From: Geminocystis sp. GBBB08
Lineage (GTDB): Bacteria > Cyanobacteriota > Cyanobacteriia > Cyanobacteriales > Cyanobacteriaceae
Direction of reading: 5' to 3'
Assembly (NCBI RefSeq): GCF_016743215.1
Contig: NZ_VRZC01000011.1
Span: 1-43,115, forward strand
Length of the DNA: 43,115 nt
Made by a program: the position numbers and the translations under genes. Shown here piece after piece: positions 24,367 through 32,541 of the stretch; position 1 is the first letter of the stretch, and every line of letters begins with the position of its first letter. The notes under the pieces are model-generated. The model worked only from the letters and a program-made list of their open reading frames with translations, made no database searches and was not told the DNA's origin.

Positions 24367-24658
24367 ATGAAAATAACTAAATCAGAGCGTCTTAGTTTAA
24401 GATTAGACGAAATAACCAAAGGAAAAATTGAAAAAGCCGCCGCCGTAATCAGTCATCTCTTAATAGCTTTATTTTGACTACCGTGTTAGCCAAAGCTGAT
24501 GAGATTATTCAACATCAATTCAACATCATGAAACTATGATACTCAGTCATCGAGATCAAGAAATATTTTTTAATGCTTTGTTAAATCCACCAGAGGCAAA
24601 TAATGAACTTAAAAATGCTCTAATTGATCATGATAAATTGGTAGAGTCAGATGTCTAA
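24367..24658 (+). pseudogene. Broken DUF1778 (TacA-type) antitoxin
   Basis: ATG 24367 starts MKITKSERLSLRLDEITKGK, the ribbon-helix-helix opening of DUF1778 antitoxins. The frame slips by one base near GCCGCCGCCGT (about 24445), continues NQSSLNSFILTTVLAKADE in the next frame, and slips again at an 11-bp perfect tandem duplication ATTCAACATCA (24507-24517 and 24518-24528). Removing one copy restores HHETMILSHRDQEIFFNALL to the stop at 24656-24658. The stop overlaps the toxin ATG. Confidence 0.85.
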
Positions 24659-25171
24659 ATATCGTATTATTTCCTTTGATAAAGGCTATCAGAAAGATAA
24701 TTTTGACTGCGGTATTGAAGACTTAAATATCTACCTAAAAAAATATGCTAGTCAGGATATAAAAAGAAAATTTGCTCAAGTATTTATTATTTATCCATCA
24801 AATTCTGAGAAAATAATCGGTTTTTATACATTGAGTGCTTTTGCTATTCAAACATCTTCTTTACCACTGGAAATAGCCAAAAAATTACCTAAATATCCTG
24901 TACCTGTTTCCTTGTTAGGAAGATTGGCAATTGATGTAAATTATAAAAAAAAGGTATTGGTAAACTATTATTAGTAGATGCAATAAAAAGAGTTATTAAA
25001 GCTAGTGAAATAATTGCTATTTACGCCTTAGTAGTGTCTGCTAAAAATGACAAAGTAAAACTATTTTATCAACGTTATGGTTTTCTTGAATTATTAGATG
25101 AAAATAATTATCTTTTTTTACCTCTAAAAACTGCAACTAATTTTCTTAACATTAGCAACTTAACAGATTAA
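24651..25171 (+). pseudogene. Frameshifted GNAT acetyltransferase toxin
   Basis: ATG 24651 opens MSKYRIISFDKGYQKDNFDC, with FAQVFIIYPS, FYTLSAFAI and PVSLLGRLAIDVNYK, matching GNAT toxins that acetylate aminoacyl-tRNA (TacT/AtaT type). The frame is lost at a run of eight A (24945-24952). The other frame reads GIGKLLLVDAIKRVIKASE and YQRYGFLELLDE to a stop at 25169-25171. The lesion falls just at the acetyl-CoA binding loop (GIGKLL), so the product would be inactive. Six or nine A would restore the frame. Confidence 0.88.
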
Positions 25172-25221
25172 ATGATAGTTTGAATAAAACAATCCCTGTT
25201 TTCTTAATATTTTTTGAGATT

Positions 25222-26694
25222 TTATTCAGTTTTTTGATGATGAAATTCTAAGGTAACAAATCCTAATTTTCTTTTATCTTGATCATTCAATTGATGTTTT
25301 AAGGTTTTCATACCTTTAACTTGGGCGTATTCGGTGTCATATTCCATAATAATTTGATTATTTTCGATGTAAATTTTGGCAGTAATGGGATAATATCCTT
25401 GAGATTGGGGTAAGTAAATATGGGCATTTTTGGCACAGCCTAAAACAATGGGTTTTTCTCCTAATGAAATAGTAGTTTTTTCTTTTTCATTCCAGTTAAC
25501 AATTAAGCTATATTTCCTGTTAATTTGTTCAATTAAGGCTATCATTAAACCGAGAAAAAAGCCTAAAATTGTTGTACCGACTAAACGCCCGATAATAGCT
25601 GTAGAATATTGAGTAATGAGAAGAAATGCGATCGCACCCATTAAACCTCCAATTAAACCTCCAATCAACCCCCGTGACAACTTTAAATTAGGCACAAAAA
25701 AAGCCATACCACCGCCTACCAATGCACCTAAGATACCCCAACCAATTAAACGGGGAATGATAGGAGAAAATCCCATATTTGCTAAAGGAGTAAAAATTAA
25801 CTGCCCAATACTACCAGCCACAAATCCAGCACATAAACTACTGATTAAGCCAAGGGTAGCCTCTTGGGGAGAAAGTAAACGACGGTGTAAATAATGATTT
25901 TGCCCAATTATCAAAGCAATAGATACACCAAGAGAAATTAAGGCTGTCCAAATACCAATGCGTAAAGTACCATAAATTAAAGGATAATTACCCGATTCTC
26001 CCGATTCTACTAATTGTTGACTATAAATCAACTTTTCTGCTTCTTGGAAAGCTGTATCAAAATTGCCACTATTAGCAAAAAAAACCTTATTCTCATCTCC
26101 GGTTAACTCCGTCAAAAACTGTGTATCCGCATCCCCCGTGGCGATCGCAATTAAGTTAATGCCTTCATTTTTGATGATTTGTGCTTCCTCCATGGTTTTT
26201 TCGAGAGATTCGGCAATTCCATCGGTAAACAGCAACAAATTCTTCTGCAAACTGCTATTACTCAATTCTACCCTCCCTGCTTCCAAACCTCGATCTATTC
26301 TTGTGCCTCCTCCATCATCCACAGATTCGATCGCCTTTTCTATTTGCCTTAGATTAGAAGTAAGAGGAGAAGTAATATGAACATCAGTACCAAAACCAAT
26401 TACGGCAATTTGATCTTGATTTTCTGTAGTTTTAGCAATACTAAGATTTTGACGCTTAACAAATTTAGTAGCGGCGGTTTTCACTTCCTCTAATTTCCCG
26501 TAATCCATACTGCCAGAGGCATCAATTAACAATACAACGGCTTGAGGTTGTCTAAGGGGAGTCGGAGGTAAGGCAGTCAAAGATAAAAACAACTCTCCTA
26601 AGAGTAAAGAGGCGACTAAACAACCAATTGCACCATAAAAACCAAATAACAAAGGTTTACCTAACTTTCTTCGCCAATTTCTAAATATTTCCAT
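25222..26694 (-). CDS. vWA-domain membrane protein with FHA-like C-terminal domain
   Basis: 490 residues. One membrane span at ~15-40; vWA domain ~50-230 with MIDAS DASGS at 58-62, GGTRIDRG and FTDG; then about six glycine-zipper spans (~240-400) and a soluble beta-rich tail (~410-485) with ISLGEKPIVLGCAKNAHIYL. The span region and tail are paralogous to the whole protein at 14157-15044, so this is that protein plus an N-terminal vWA module. The predicted layout puts the vWA domain outside and the FHA-like tail inside. Probably couples an external ligand to the intracellular phospho-signalling set. Confidence 0.85.
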   Translation of the reverse strand: MEIFRNWRRKLGKPLLFGFYGAIGCLVASLLLGELFLSLTALPPTPLRQPQAVVLLIDASGSMDYGKLEEVKTAATKFVKRQNLSIAKTTENQDQIAVIGFGTDVHITSPLTSNLRQIEKAIESVDDGGGTRIDRGLEAGRVELSNSSLQKNLLLFTDGIAESLEKTMEEAQIIKNEGINLIAIATGDADTQFLTELTGDENKVFFANSGNFDTAFQEAEKLIYSQQLVESGESGNYPLIYGTLRIGIWTALISLGVSIALIIGQNHYLHRRLLSPQEATLGLISSLCAGFVAGSIGQLIFTPLANMGFSPIIPRLIGWGILGALVGGGMAFFVPNLKLSRGLIGGLIGGLMGAIAFLLITQYSTAIIGRLVGTTILGFFLGLMIALIEQINRKYSLIVNWNEKEKTTISLGEKPIVLGCAKNAHIYLPQSQGYYPITAKIYIENNQIIMEYDTEYAQVKGMKTLKHQLNDQDKRKLGFVTLEFHHQKTE

Positions 26695-26719
26695 GAGAAT
26701 AAATTGAATAAAAAATCAA

Positions 26720-26773
26720 GTTGGTAGTGATGAGTTTATTTATCTTCTTAGCTTTAAAAGGCTTACTACAAAC
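26720..26773. repeat. MITE-like palindromic element, copy 3
   Basis: Ends GTTGGTAGT and ACTACAAAC with an inner AGCTTTAAAAGGCTT stem, upstream of the vWA membrane gene. Third member of the family at 1258-1310 and 13528-13598. Confidence 0.6.
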
Positions 26774-26862
26774 GGTTAAAATTAAGTTGCTATTAAAATT
26801 TATGCTAAATTGCTTCTAATTTTTTGTAAAATAAATATATCAACTATAGATAATATTAAGCT

Positions 26863-27105
26863 ATGAGTACTGAAACGATCGATCTAACAGCAATAATTTT
26901 AATAAAAATAAAAGATTTACCTTTAGAGCAACAACAAGAAATCTTAGATTTTACTGAATTTATTACCTATAAACATAATAAAAATTTGGCAGAAAAAACA
27001 AAATCTCAGAAAAAGAGAATCGCTGGTTTATATAAAGGAAAAGGTTGGATGAGTGATGATTTTAATGAGCCTTTACCCCCTGAAGTTTTAGGAGGTATTA
27101 TATGA
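26863..27105 (+). CDS. VapB-type antitoxin (DUF2281-like)
   Basis: 80 residues. The helical segment IKIKDLPLEQQQEILDFTEF is the DUF2281 pattern, followed by GLYKGKGWMSDDFNEPLPPE, the usual C-terminal toxin-binding tail. The last four bases overlap the toxin start (ATGA), typical of VapBC operons. Confidence 0.88.
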   Translation: MSTETIDLTAIILIKIKDLPLEQQQEILDFTEFITYKHNKNLAEKTKSQKKRIAGLYKGKGWMSDDFNEPLPPEVLGGII

Positions 27106-27488
27106 AAATATTGTTAGATACTCATGCTTTTATTTGGTGGAATTTAACTCCAGAAAAACTATCTTTAAATGGATTAAACTTAATAGAGAATCAAGAAAAT
27201 ATTTTATACTTGAGTATTGCTAGTGTTTGGGAAATGCAGATAAAAATATCGATTAATAAATTACATTTTGATAACCCATTGTCAGAAATAATTACCTATC
27301 AACAAAATATTAATAATGTTCAAATTTTACCTATAGAATTAGAGCATATTTGGCAGTTAAAAAATTTACCTTTACACCATAAAGATCCTTTTGATAGAAT
27401 GTTAATTGCTCAAGCTATGACGGAAAAGATACCGATTTTGAGTATCGATTCTGTTTTGAATAACTATTCCGTTAATATTATTTGGTAA
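27102..27488 (+). CDS. vapC: VapC PIN-domain toxin
   Basis: 128 residues: MKILLDTHAFIWW at the start with the first catalytic Asp, SIASVWEMQIK with the Glu, HHKDPFDRMLIAQA with the paired Asp residues, and SIDSVLNNYSV near the end. All PIN active-site acidic residues are present, so this is an intact ribonuclease toxin of the VapC type, controlled by the overlapping VapB gene. It contrasts with the broken PIN module at 15160-15838. Confidence 0.92.
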   Translation: MKILLDTHAFIWWNLTPEKLSLNGLNLIENQENILYLSIASVWEMQIKISINKLHFDNPLSEIITYQQNINNVQILPIELEHIWQLKNLPLHHKDPFDRMLIAQAMTEKIPILSIDSVLNNYSVNIIW

Positions 27489-27581
27489 TTTAATGCAGTA
27501 ATAAGAAACAAAAGAGTTAGAAATAATTTAGGTAAATAATATCTAAATAAAATCATAATATTATACATATTTTAATTATTA

Positions 27582-28334
27582 TTAGTATTGCTCAACTTTA
27601 GTTGGTTCACCTACATTAGCATTTGGTATTGTTGCTGATATAAACTTTGCAAAAGATAAGGCTTTATCTTCACTTAAAAAAGATGCTATTTGAATCACTT
27701 TTTCCCCATTAATTTTATCTCTTTTTTGATAGGAGTCTTGACAAAAATTATTTCTAATCATATTCAAATATTCTTCACTATAGGGGATGTTAACAGGATA
27801 AAAATTAACAGGGTAAACAGAAGAATCTGAAGGTTTTTGATCACCACAAGTAGATTGAGGAAAGTTAGTTAAATTCCATGTATAATTATCTTTATTATTA
27901 TCACTTAAATTAGTTTCTTTATTCAAGCTAAAATTAATCTCAAAAGATTGCGATCCTTGAGGTAAATAAACTTCTATGTGATACTTACCATCAAGGGGTA
28001 AATTAATATCCTTAATTAATTGGTTATTAGGAGCATAAATATCGATACAAATATTACTACTTTCAGTTTGATATTCAAACTTATCACCTGAAGAAGCAGT
28101 AAAACTAAAACCAATTTTTTCCCCTTGTTTAATCAATCCAGACTGTTTTATCGAACTATTTTGAAAATCTAATGATTTAACCTTATTTTCCGTTAATTCT
28201 AGCTTATTTTGACTAAAACAATCAGTAATTTTCTTACTTTGATTATTAAGATTATTATTACTTTGACAACTAGAAACTAATAAAAAAATAACAGTCAAAT
28301 TTAACCATTTATCAATTAATAAAATTCTGCTCAT
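27582..28334 (-). CDS. Lipoprotein with a SPOR-like C terminus
   Basis: 250 residues. The N terminus has a hydrophobic signal (LTVIFLLVSSCQ) ending in a lipobox, so it should be a lipoprotein with Cys at ~23. The middle has beta-rich GEKIGFSFTASSGDKFEYQT, like pre-peptidase-type secreted domains. The tail VIQIASFLSEDKALSFAKFI resembles half a SPOR repeat, which binds peptidoglycan; that is tentative. It lies 36 bases after the vWA gene 28371-29651 on the same strand, so probably one operon. Confidence 0.72.
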   Translation of the reverse strand: MSRILLIDKWLNLTVIFLLVSSCQSNNNLNNQSKKITDCFSQNKLELTENKVKSLDFQNSSIKQSGLIKQGEKIGFSFTASSGDKFEYQTESSNICIDIYAPNNQLIKDINLPLDGKYHIEVYLPQGSQSFEINFSLNKETNLSDNNKDNYTWNLTNFPQSTCGDQKPSDSSVYPVNFYPVNIPYSEEYLNMIRNNFCQDSYQKRDKINGEKVIQIASFLSEDKALSFAKFISATIPNANVGEPTKVEQY

Positions 28335-28370
28335 ATCTACTAATATTAAGTATTGACTATTAATTATTCA

Positions 28371-29651
28371 CTATTCACTATCAAAGGTTTTTTGCTTTAA
28401 AAATTTACCCCAAAAATAAAAAGGTAAAACACCAAATAAACCTAAACTAATTAGGGTAGAAAAAAAGATTAATAGACGAGTATTTAAAGCTAATGTGCGC
28501 CCAAAAATAGGTATAATATAAAGTTTTTCCTCCGATTTTACGTCAAGAGCTTTTACTATAACCTTATGAGTTGCACCTCGATCAGGGTTTGGATCAGTAT
28601 AAGTAATTTCGTACTCTCCTAACAAGGCATTAAGAAATAATTGAAGATTTTCCGCTATATCTTCGGCATCCCCCGAAAATTCGGCGATTCCACCCGTTTT
28701 TTGGGCAATTTCTGCTAATCTTTTTTCATCGACAAATTCTTCCTCCGGTACTTTTCCCTTATTAACATCTTGACGAGTTGCAGGTTTCGGTAATTTATAT
28801 TTTTTTGCCAATTGTTGAGGAGTTAAACCATAGCCTAAAGTATGAACAATTACGTTGTTATAATCTTCTAATCTTTCTAGTAATTTAGCAAAATCTTCGG
28901 CTTCATTGGGGAAGTTATGATAACCGTCTGAGACTAAAATAATTGATAATCTAGGCTCTAATTTCCCCTCTTTTTGTTGTTCTTCCGTAAGATAAAAACG
29001 TGTATCTTCTCGATTTCCTAAAAATTTTATGGCTTCTTCTAAGGGTTGATAAAGATTTGTAGAAGCACAAGGTTTTTTACTTGCTAAAAAGGTTAAAAAA
29101 TTAGTCAATTTTACATCATTAGGGCTTAAAAAATTGTCTAATTCTTGTTTAGTAACTTTGAACCCCTCGCATTTTTCGTTTCCTTCCCCAAAAGGCACGA
29201 TCGAAACTTGGGTATTACCACCCCTTTGAGCTAAAATCGAGAGAAACTGGGTAGTAGCTTCCATCGCCCCTTCTAACTTGGTTTTACCGCTACTATCAGG
29301 GGTTAGCATACTGCCACTCATATCCATTAAGACGATAATCCACGCTGGAGGTGGCTCGGATTCTTCAGGAGATTTCCAGTTTTTTCGATCAAACTCTACC
29401 TTATTACCTTCCACTTGTAAAGCAAAATCTCTATATGATAACCCCATCACAGGTCGATCGCCCTCTCCCGTCACCTTCACCCGAAGAGTAACTTGATCAT
29501 CATTAACAGCAGTACGAACAATATCCACTTTTTTTGGGTTCTTTTCTTGTGCAGAAATAGGACTAATTAAAGTGAGAAATAATAATAAAACTAAACTAAC
29601 CTTGGGGGTCAAAAAAGCGGTTATAATAGACAAAACGGAAATTTTTTTCAT
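28371..29651 (-). CDS. Secreted or membrane vWA-domain protein
   Basis: 426 residues. Signal peptide at 1-34 (LVLLLFLTLISPISA before QE), beta-rich N-terminal domain (~40-95), vWA domain ~103-300 with MIDAS DMSGS at 110-114 and VSDGYH, and a C-terminal span at ~392-414 (LLIFFSTLISLGLFGVLPFY). Likely anchored in the membrane with the vWA domain outside. The start ATG lies 56 bases inside the 3' end of the upstream gene (29596-30702), so the whole signal-peptide start region overlaps, implying translational coupling. Confidence 0.87.
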   Translation of the reverse strand: MKKISVLSIITAFLTPKVSLVLLLFLTLISPISAQEKNPKKVDIVRTAVNDDQVTLRVKVTGEGDRPVMGLSYRDFALQVEGNKVEFDRKNWKSPEESEPPPAWIIVLMDMSGSMLTPDSSGKTKLEGAMEATTQFLSILAQRGGNTQVSIVPFGEGNEKCEGFKVTKQELDNFLSPNDVKLTNFLTFLASKKPCASTNLYQPLEEAIKFLGNREDTRFYLTEEQQKEGKLEPRLSIILVSDGYHNFPNEAEDFAKLLERLEDYNNVIVHTLGYGLTPQQLAKKYKLPKPATRQDVNKGKVPEEEFVDEKRLAEIAQKTGGIAEFSGDAEDIAENLQLFLNALLGEYEITYTDPNPDRGATHKVIVKALDVKSEEKLYIIPIFGRTLALNTRLLIFFSTLISLGLFGVLPFYFWGKFLKQKTFDSE

Positions 29652-30702
29652 AATTAATTAAATTGATATTTTCTGGGTTGTTTTCTACTTCTAAAATGGG
29701 ATAAAAAGTTACTAAATAATTATGTTTTAAAGTAATTTTTTTATTAGCTTTTAAAATTTCCCCATTAATCGCAATGTGATTAAAATATAAAATATGAGGA
29801 ATTAACACCGCCTCCCTTGATTTTATTTCAATAGTCGCCACCTGATCAGGTAAACTAGGGATACGAATATGACAGTCTTGAGATGAACCTATTTTAAGAT
29901 TCCCCTTTGATGGTAGTTTAATTGATAATCCCTCCTCAATACGATCGAGACTACTATCACTAACAAAAGTTAACACAGATTGATCAATTTGAGGATAATC
30001 TTTACTAAGATTCATGGATTGAGGGGAAATTTGAGCAAAAATTTGACTAACATATTCAAAACCACTACCAGCCCTAAGAGCGACTAAATAGCTAGGAGAG
30101 CTAGTTAAACTGAAAGTTAAGCCCAAAAATAAGCCTAAAATGCTGAAACCAACAGGATCTTCTGCTAAACGGAAATTTTTAGGCATTTCTTGTAAAAATA
30201 CTCGCATCATTTCAAATAAAATAGCTGCGATTAAACTTGCACCCATTGCCCCCCCGATACTAGCGATTAAACGGTTGCGAAATCGCTTTTTATCTCCGGC
30301 TTCCACCGTTTCCCAACGCCATGTTAAGCCTTCTGCCAATCCCACCGCAACCCCAATTAATAACCATCCCACAATCCTTATTATCGCCGCAGGAATAGCA
30401 AAAAAAGGTAAAAATAAAATTTGTGCGATCGCCCCTGATAATAAACCAATAATTAAACCTAATCCTAAAGCAATTATGAGGGGGATTTTTGCCTTTTTAA
30501 AACACAATTTTGGGCGAGTAGGGCTAGAGATAAAAATTTCATTTAACACCATGCCAATGGCTAAAGAAATAGCGATACAGGGATACAAAATCAACTCAGG
30601 AAAAGAAGAAAATAAACCTAAATCTGTAAGAAAAAATTGCCCAATATTCCAACCGATTAAAGCAGATGTTATTCCTGCTATTAAATATAAATAAATACGC
30701 AT
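29596..30702 (-). CDS. Multi-span membrane protein with FHA-like C-terminal domain
   Basis: 368 residues. About six glycine-rich membrane spans in 1-215 (for example GLGLIIGLLSGAIAQILFLP), then a soluble domain ~260-345 with IGSSQDCHIRIP and NHIAINGEILKANKKITL, the order of strands and the NG turn expected of an FHA domain, without SRxH. It is a distant paralogue of 14157-15044 and of the C-terminal part of 25222-26694. First gene of a three-gene operon with the vWA protein and the lipoprotein. Confidence 0.8.
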   Translation of the reverse strand: MRIYLYLIAGITSALIGWNIGQFFLTDLGLFSSFPELILYPCIAISLAIGMVLNEIFISSPTRPKLCFKKAKIPLIIALGLGLIIGLLSGAIAQILFLPFFAIPAAIIRIVGWLLIGVAVGLAEGLTWRWETVEAGDKKRFRNRLIASIGGAMGASLIAAILFEMMRVFLQEMPKNFRLAEDPVGFSILGLFLGLTFSLTSSPSYLVALRAGSGFEYVSQIFAQISPQSMNLSKDYPQIDQSVLTFVSDSSLDRIEEGLSIKLPSKGNLKIGSSQDCHIRIPSLPDQVATIEIKSREAVLIPHILYFNHIAINGEILKANKKITLKHNYLVTFYPILEVENNPENINLINYEKNFRFVYYNRFFDPQG

Positions 30703-30820
30703 AAAAAGTATATTAACCTTAGTTTGAGATTGGTATAAAGTAAATTCATTTTATCTTAAAGTATCTGGTTGATTTGTTATGATGAGAAAAAAAAGGTCAT
30801 AAAATACTCACTATATACTC

Positions 30821-31342
30821 ATGTCTTTAAAAACCAAAAAATCGGAAACCCTAGAAACTAAAAGGCAAAATTTTAATATTACCCCGGAGCAGGAAGCCAA
30901 ATTAAATTGGCTACAACAGGCTATGGGAACTCCTAATATTAAGGAAACTATTTTGAGATCTCTGGATGTGGTATTTACTCTTAAATCGAATCTAACAAGA
31001 GGAAATCGTTTATTTGTGCATACATCGAAAGGGGAAATAAGACTTTTAATCCCAGAGTTAGAATCGAATAGTAATGAAGATTGGTTATATTTAGTTCAAC
31101 GTCCTCACGAATGGCGTAAACAATTGTATATAAAAGGTCGAAAATTATTAGCCTCAACGGTGTGGCAGGATTTAATCATTAATGAAATGTCAAAGGAAGA
31201 AGCCGCCGATAATTGGAATTTGCCTATTGCAGTTATTGAGGAAGTTATTTCTTATGGTGAAACTTATCAAGATTTAATTAAGTTGGAGGCGGAAGAAGAA
31301 GCCTATCGTTTGAAAGAAAAAGGAGTCAATGGTGAGTTTTAA
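30821..31342 (+). CDS. DUF433-like antitoxin
   Basis: 173 residues. The C-terminal part (RKQLYIKGRKLLASTVWQDL, then MSKEEAADNWNLPIAVIEEV) follows the DUF433 antitoxin pattern. The N-terminal part is a cyanobacterial extension with a basic start. A toxin start overlaps its 3' end at 31329 but that toxin is truncated. No membrane span. Confidence 0.75.
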   Translation: MSLKTKKSETLETKRQNFNITPEQEAKLNWLQQAMGTPNIKETILRSLDVVFTLKSNLTRGNRLFVHTSKGEIRLLIPELESNSNEDWLYLVQRPHEWRKQLYIKGRKLLASTVWQDLIINEMSKEEAADNWNLPIAVIEEVISYGETYQDLIKLEAEEEAYRLKEKGVNGEF

Positions 31343-31406
31343 TTTATTAATTGACGAGGATTCTTTAGCTAAATATTTAATTAATTTGCTCAAAAAATTT
31401 GGATAA
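31329..31406 (+). pseudogene. Truncated DUF5615-type PIN-like toxin
   Basis: ATG 31329 inside the antitoxin 3' end reads MVSFNLLIDEDSLAKYLINL and stops after 25 residues at tandem TAATAG. FxxLIDED is the start of DUF5615 PIN-like toxins, which normally run over ~100 residues. The sequence beyond the stop no longer resembles the family in any frame I read. Confidence 0.7.
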
Positions 31407-31711
31407 TAGTAATTTTGATTTAAGAAATCAGTTTATTATTTTGAATCAATGGAATTCCTAAAACATTAAAACTTTGGGCTAATGGTAATATTAACGATCG
31501 CTTCTTAATTAAGATTTAAAGAATTAATGACAGTAGAAATATAACTAACTTTTATTTGTTTAATAACTATTTAATTCATCTTTTTCGATAAGGAAGGGTA
31601 GAACATTGTTTAACTCCTACGGGATGGTATAAAAATTGTAGGGGCTGAAAAATTTTCTGCCCACCCTCATCAAAAAATATTGATTATTAGTAAACATTAA
31701 AACGATCTAAA
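31407..31711. other. Gene-free region with a hairpin repeat
   Basis: About 300 AT-rich bases with stops in all frames I read. It includes GGGCTGAAAAATTTTCTGCCC at 31642-31662, an inverted repeat with one mismatch, preceded by TTGTAG, like the common cyanobacterial TTGTAGGGGC repeats. Otherwise I see nothing. Confidence 0.55.
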
Positions 31712-32515
31712 TTAGTAAGCATAAGGATTATTAGGGGTTGGAATAATTTTAACATCTGTAGCTTTTAAGACTAAATGACGTTTATCTTTTCTTTCCGTTT
31801 GAGGTGAAGAATCAAGATGAGGTAAAGTTGCTGTTTTCATAACTCCTTGTATTTCTAACCAACTATCAGCCGGAAAATTACTTCTCGATTTTGGTAATTC
31901 TACGAGGATACCTACAGGATAAGCGTCAACAGCACAACAAGTAAGGACAAAACGAGATAAATAGATATAATTGTCGGGTAATTGGTCTAAATGTACCACA
32001 AATCCTGTAATATTTGCTTTTTGTCCTGTATAGGTGTCTGGTTCGGGATAAGCATTAAGAGTTCTTACCCATTCTATCAGCGATCGCTTTTCTGGAGATG
32101 TTTGATTAAGAAAAGATTGAGTTTCTAAGGTAGTAGGAGGTAATGAATCAATTACACCTCTTTGCATAGCGGTTTGACTGCTTAACACCATTGGTTTAAT
32201 GGTTAAACCTAATATAGCCACAAAAGTTAATAAACTACTAGCCCATCCTTTTGGCAGTAAATTAGAGTGTTGATTATTCCCAGAATTATTTTGGTTAAAG
32301 TTTTTTTTATGGTAGATAAATAATTGAATAATTTTAGCTATTGATAATAAAAATAAAATCACACTACTTACTAAAACTAAAATAAAATAATTCGGATGAA
32401 TTAATAAATTTAACTCTTGAGTAAACCAATATTTAAACAATAATAATGACCATAACAAAATTGCTATTATATCCAAAATATTTAGCCATAATTCTTGATT
32501 TTTAATGTTATTCAT
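31712..32515 (-). CDS. TIGR03943-type permease partner protein (YcgQ-like)
   Basis: 267 residues. Spans at the N terminus (~10-65) and ~90-110, then an extracytoplasmic beta-rich domain with GFVVHLDQLPDNYIYLSRF, VLTCCAVDAYPVGILVE and SWLEIQGVMK. This is the TIGR03943/YcgQ layout, found beside COG0701 permeases. It starts 26 bases after the permease gene on the same strand. In Bacillus the equivalent pair is Zur-controlled; a metal-related role here is inference only. Confidence 0.85.
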   Translation of the reverse strand: MNNIKNQELWLNILDIIAILLWSLLLFKYWFTQELNLLIHPNYFILVLVSSVILFLLSIAKIIQLFIYHKKNFNQNNSGNNQHSNLLPKGWASSLLTFVAILGLTIKPMVLSSQTAMQRGVIDSLPPTTLETQSFLNQTSPEKRSLIEWVRTLNAYPEPDTYTGQKANITGFVVHLDQLPDNYIYLSRFVLTCCAVDAYPVGILVELPKSRSNFPADSWLEIQGVMKTATLPHLDSSPQTERKDKRHLVLKATDVKIIPTPNNPYAY

Positions 32516-32541
32516 TTGTGGGAGAGAATTATTTGCGATTT

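Noticed and set aside
24945-24952. Programmed frameshifting as the definite explanation of the GNAT break
   Set aside because: The A8 run permits slippage, but the paired antitoxin carries two independent lesions, so decay is the simpler reading.
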